DNA of 52,260 nucleotides from Selenomonas sp. AE3005 (GTDB taxonomy: Bacteria; Bacillota; Negativicutes; Selenomonadales; Selenomonadaceae): the NCBI RefSeq assembly GCF_905233635.1, contig NZ_CAJODG010000008.1:1-52260 (forward strand), written 5' to 3'. Position numbers and translations under genes: made by a program. Each line of letters begins with the position of its first letter. Within the stretch, counting starts at the first letter, position 1. Shown here one piece after another: positions 49,932-52,260 of this stretch. The notes under the pieces were generated by a model that was given only the letters and a program-made list of their open reading frames with translations, searched no databases and was not told the origin of the DNA.

Positions 49932-50489
49932 TTATTGTTCCCCCCTCTCCTCCTTATATTTGTAATTCAAATAATTAATCGCGACTACAAGATTTGATAC
50001 TTTAGCTTCAATAAAAAAAATATTGTGTAACGATCCATAAAGGGCCTTTATTAATTTAAGCCTTTTTTCTTCATCAGAAAGCGTTTCAAACTCCTTACTA
50101 GCTAATAATACATATTCTTTACTATTGTTTCCCTTCATTTCTTCCTCTTTCTTGAAGGCTATATTTCCTAGTTCTATAAGCAAATTATTTTTGTCAGGTT
50201 TAATTATTGCTGTATTAAGATAAAGTAAAACCCTTTGCCCATCATACTGATTATAGTTAAAATAATTATTGTTAAACAAATCAAACTCATTACTAATCAT
50301 GCTATACTCATAATTTAATTCCTTATTCAGTTCTACACATAATGTAACCTTCTTTTGCAAATCGTCTAAATCGTAATCTTCTTTTTCTATTTTTTCAATA
50401 GAATCATAAAATCCTATACTTTCTTCTATCCTCTTAGAGATTTTATCACATCTATTAATCAATTCCTCATTTTTAGCAATTATGTACAT
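49932..50489 (-). CDS. Hypothetical coiled-coil-rich protein, very AT-rich gene
   Basis: 185 residues, mostly helical, with a charged N-terminal coiled-coil stretch (ISKRIEESIGFYDSIEKIEKEDYDLDDLQKK in pieces) and a C-terminal helix IEAKVSNLVVAINYLNYKYKEE. No signal peptide, no TM helix and no motif I recognise. ATG at 50489 behind AAGGAG. Base composition is far more AT-rich than the core genes, suggesting recent transfer. Same strand and close spacing to the next two upstream genes suggest one operon. Confidence 0.65.
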   Translation of the reverse strand: MYIIAKNEELINRCDKISKRIEESIGFYDSIEKIEKEDYDLDDLQKKVTLCVELNKELNYEYSMISNEFDLFNNNYFNYNQYDGQRVLLYLNTAIIKPDKNNLLIELGNIAFKKEEEMKGNNSKEYVLLASKEFETLSDEEKRLKLIKALYGSLHNIFFIEAKVSNLVVAINYLNYKYKEERGEQ

Positions 50490-50519
50490 ATCAATATCTC
50501 CTTTTATTATCGACCTTAA

Positions 50520-50843
50520 TTATTCATTTCCAGATTCATTTTGGTCTTTTTCCGTATTACCTTTTTTTATAAAATAGCCTACCATAACTACAATTATAAG
50601 CACAATATACCAATATTGAATAGCCAAGTTAAGTCCGTGTCCAATCAAAGTTCCTGCCAATCTTCCTATTATACCGCCTAACAAAGCAAAAACAACAAAA
50701 TATCTAAAATACAAATTAAATGTCACACCAGGCCCCGAACTGATAATTGCCTTATCGCGCATATACCACCATGTACCTCCTATTCCTATGATAATAAAAC
50801 CTAATGCGGTACATATTTGAGTTGCATTATGCACAATGTCCAC
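50520..50843 (-). CDS. Small three-TM protein of unknown function
   Basis: 107 residues with three hydrophobic segments (about 8-28, 46-66, 76-93) and a hydrophilic C-terminus (KKGNTEKDQNESGNE). GxxxG-like glycine spacing in TM2 (LLGGIIGRLAGTLIG). Start is GTG at 50843 after GGGAGGGG. Family unknown. AT-rich, between the lipoprotein and the coiled-coil gene. Confidence 0.62.
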   Translation of the reverse strand: MDIVHNATQICTALGFIIIGIGGTWWYMRDKAIISSGPGVTFNLYFRYFVVFALLGGIIGRLAGTLIGHGLNLAIQYWYIVLIIVVMVGYFIKKGNTEKDQNESGNE

Positions 50844-50871
50844 TTTAATCCCCTCCCATCTATATAACTAA

Positions 50872-50940
50872 CTACACCATTAATAAGTCTCCATAACTTA
50901 CAATATTTTTATTAATATCTAAAGCTACAGATTTCAACAT
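50872..50940 (-). pseudogene. Decayed duplicate of the 3' end of the lipoprotein gene
   Basis: A 22-codon frame reads SVALDINKNIVSYGD and parallels the end of the neighbouring lipoprotein, SIDVDVNKKVVSYGE, residue by residue. Only the last 15 or so codons are recognisable. It starts 5 bp after the lipoprotein stop, so it looks like the remains of a tandem copy. Confidence 0.6.
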
Positions 50941-50945
50941 CGTGA

Positions 50946-51779
50946 TTATCCTTCTCCATAACTAACCACTTTTTTATTGACATCCACATCTATAGAAAAA
51001 GGCACTTTTTTTGTATCTTGTCCATAAACTTGACTTTTACGAGTTATATTTCCATACAGTCTGTTAACTGGGACAACATTTCCATTATCTAGTTGAACTA
51101 GAGTACACCCTACATTATTATTTATCTCAGCCTTTTCTTCACCTTTATTTTTCATATACACCTTACCAACTTTTTTTAATTCTTCTGCCTCCTTTTTTGT
51201 TATAAACAAAGGTTTAAGCGTTGCATTCTCTGCCATCAAATTATAGGGGTAATATTTTCTATCAATATCACGTGGACCATCTTTCGTTAAATACAAAGCC
51301 TCCATCTCAATGCTATTTTCATCATTCGTATTTGCCCCGATTCTAACTTTCAAGTCATAATCTTCTTGTACAAATTTTTCCCCTTTTGTTCTCAAATGAA
51401 TCAATGATGTTCTTTCTCTATTGCTAAATTTTGCATCACGTTGCTCCCATGATGAACCTAAACTCATCTTAATCTCACCGGGATTGTTTAACAAATTCAA
51501 ATCTATCCCAGCCTTTTTCAAATATTTTGCTACCTTAGTCAAACTCTTTTCATCCAACTGCAACTCTTTAGCCACTGGAATAAGTTTATCTAACTCTTTT
51601 TTACTTACCGTTATCTCTGCTAACGGATCTTTTTTTACTTCAGGTTCAACTTCTTTTTGAGCGATAGGCGGTGCTTTCACATCTTCGGCATTCTGCTGTG
51701 CAGATTTATCATCACTACCACAGCCTAAAACAGCCAACAAAACCATCATCATCACTAACAATGCAGAAAATTTTTTCAT
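50946..51779 (-). CDS. Putative lipoprotein of unknown function
   Basis: 277 residues. Classic type II signal: MKKFSALLVMMMVLLAVLGC with lipobox VLGC (Cys20), then a Ser/Asp/Pro linker and, from about 70, a folded domain with two helices (ELDKLIPVAKELQLDEKSLTKV in pieces) and many beta-type strands. I do not recognise the domain. ATG at 51779 behind GGGGGA; an upstream in-frame start is unsupported. AT-rich, with a 3' duplicate remnant next to it. First gene of the AT-rich unit. Confidence 0.75.
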   Translation of the reverse strand: MKKFSALLVMMMVLLAVLGCGSDDKSAQQNAEDVKAPPIAQKEVEPEVKKDPLAEITVSKKELDKLIPVAKELQLDEKSLTKVAKYLKKAGIDLNLLNNPGEIKMSLGSSWEQRDAKFSNRERTSLIHLRTKGEKFVQEDYDLKVRIGANTNDENSIEMEALYLTKDGPRDIDRKYYPYNLMAENATLKPLFITKKEAEELKKVGKVYMKNKGEEKAEINNNVGCTLVQLDNGNVVPVNRLYGNITRKSQVYGQDTKKVPFSIDVDVNKKVVSYGEG

Positions 51780-51904
51780 TTTTATCCCCCATTTCCTAAA
51801 ATAATAATCTATACGCGATAACATCTGATTTTTCTAACATCAATTAAAAAAAAAAAACGATTGTCAAGGAGAGTTAATAATTATAAACAGGATAGTCGGC
51901 ATAC

Positions 51905-51930
51905 AAAAAAGCCCTGACCTTTCGGTCAGG
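51905..51930 (-). terminator. rplQ (ribosomal operon) terminator
   Basis: Stem CCTGACC, GAAA tetraloop, GGTCAGG, then GCTTTTTT on the minus strand. It ends the ribosomal protein operon before the accessory genes. Confidence 0.93.
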
Positions 51931-51953
51931 ACTTTGCTTGCTGTAATCTTAAA

Positions 51954-52260
51954 TTACACCAGCTCGATGATAACCATCGGAGCTGCGTCGCCGCGGCGTA
52001 CGCCGAGTTTCAGGATACGGGTGTAGCCGCCCTGACGGTCTGCGTATTTTGCTGCGATTTCGTCGAACAGCTTTCTTACTACATCTTCATCAGCAAGGGA
52101 TGCGATTGCCTTGCGGCGGGCACTCAGGTCACCGCGCTTTGCCAGCGTGATGAGCTGCTCTGCGAACTTGCGGAGCTCTTTTGCCTTTGCTTCCGTCGTT
52201 TCAATGCGTCCATATCTGAAGAAGGAAGTAAGAATGCTAGTGAACAGCGCCTTGCGGGCT
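51954..52260 (-). CDS. rplQ: 50S ribosomal protein L17, partial (5' end outside the window)
   Basis: The last 101 codons are present and the start lies beyond 52260. The visible part begins ARKALFTSILTSFFRYGRIE (first residue incomplete), continues TTEAKAKELRKFAEQLITLAKRGD in pieces, and ends RRGDAAPMVIIELV, all typical of L17. In Firmicutes this is the last gene of the S13-S11-S4-rpoA-L17 operon and is normally followed by ecfA1. Confidence 0.96.
   Translation of the reverse strand, partial: ARKALFTSILTSFFRYGRIETTEAKAKELRKFAEQLITLAKRGDLSARRKAIASLADEDVVRKLFDEIAAKYADRQGGYTRILKLGVRRGDAAPMVIIELV

Noticed and set aside
47666..51824. Prophage or integrative element
   Set aside because: The accessory segment has no integrase, structural phage gene, tRNA target or direct-repeat ends that I can see.
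1..52260. CRISPR array, rRNA or tRNA genes
   Set aside because: No regularly spaced identical repeats were seen, and no intergenic region shows a cloverleaf or a recognisable rRNA segment.

Overview
The window looks like chromosome from an anaerobic, outer-membrane-bearing Firmicute of the Negativicutes, most likely Selenomonadaceae (Selenomonas/Mitsuokella/Megamonas type). This is an inference from gene content and gene order, not a database match. Firmicute signs are the mfd-yabN-hup-divIC-tilS-hpt-ftsH order, an RNA polymerase delta subunit beside pyrG, recA-recX, and rplQ followed by ecfA1-ecfA2-ecfT-truA. Anaerobic signs are class III NrdD, desulfoferrodoxin and a giant 2-hydroxyacyl-CoA dehydratase-activase-like protein. 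A phosphoethanolamine transferase of the lipid A/LPS type fits a diderm envelope. No sporulation gene is seen.

Layout. 1-154: end of an intergenic repeat and a terminator. 155-2578: M20 peptidase and DcuC transporter. 2771-15549, all on the minus strand: mfd, MazG-less yabN, hup, SDR, glycolipid glycosyltransferase, double zinc ribbon, divIC, S1 protein, tilS, hpt, ftsH, with a zinc-finger gene upstream of mfd. 15574-16078: intergenic region dominated by a 203-nt inverted repeat. 16079-20197: operon DUF1934-argS-rpoE-pyrG. 20490-23932: chemoreceptor, cheX and a response regulator fused to a CheX-like domain. 24056-27247: putP and a divergent FAD oxidoreductase with a structured leader. 27310-27975: a decayed IS200-type element. 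28117-32055: recX, recA, nrdD. 32253-38465: OhrR-like regulator, phosphoethanolamine transferase, TRIC-type channel, small membrane protein, tmcAL, ald. 38466-39253: repeat-rich intergenic region. 39254-46888: activase-like giant protein, truA and the ECF module. 46889-51953: accessory segment between ecfA1 and rplQ, partly very AT-rich. 51954-52260: partial rplQ.

How the genes fit together. The long minus-strand blocks are housekeeping: tRNA modification and charging (tilS, truA, argS; tmcAL on plus), nucleotide supply (pyrG, hpt, nrdD), DNA repair (mfd, recA, recX) and envelope or quality-control functions (ftsH, divIC). nrdD carries a promoter overlapped by two NrdR-box-like sites 31 bp apart, so its expression looks NrdR-controlled.

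The observations most worth following are these: an NrdD that stops just before the expected glycyl-radical loop; an uncharacterised P-loop ATPase/DUF4869-like gene pair; a 63-residue FtsZ C-terminal remnant next to an AT-rich insertion; a structured leader in front of an FAD oxidoreductase; two unusual intergenic inverted-repeat elements; and a TnpA with an amber codon.
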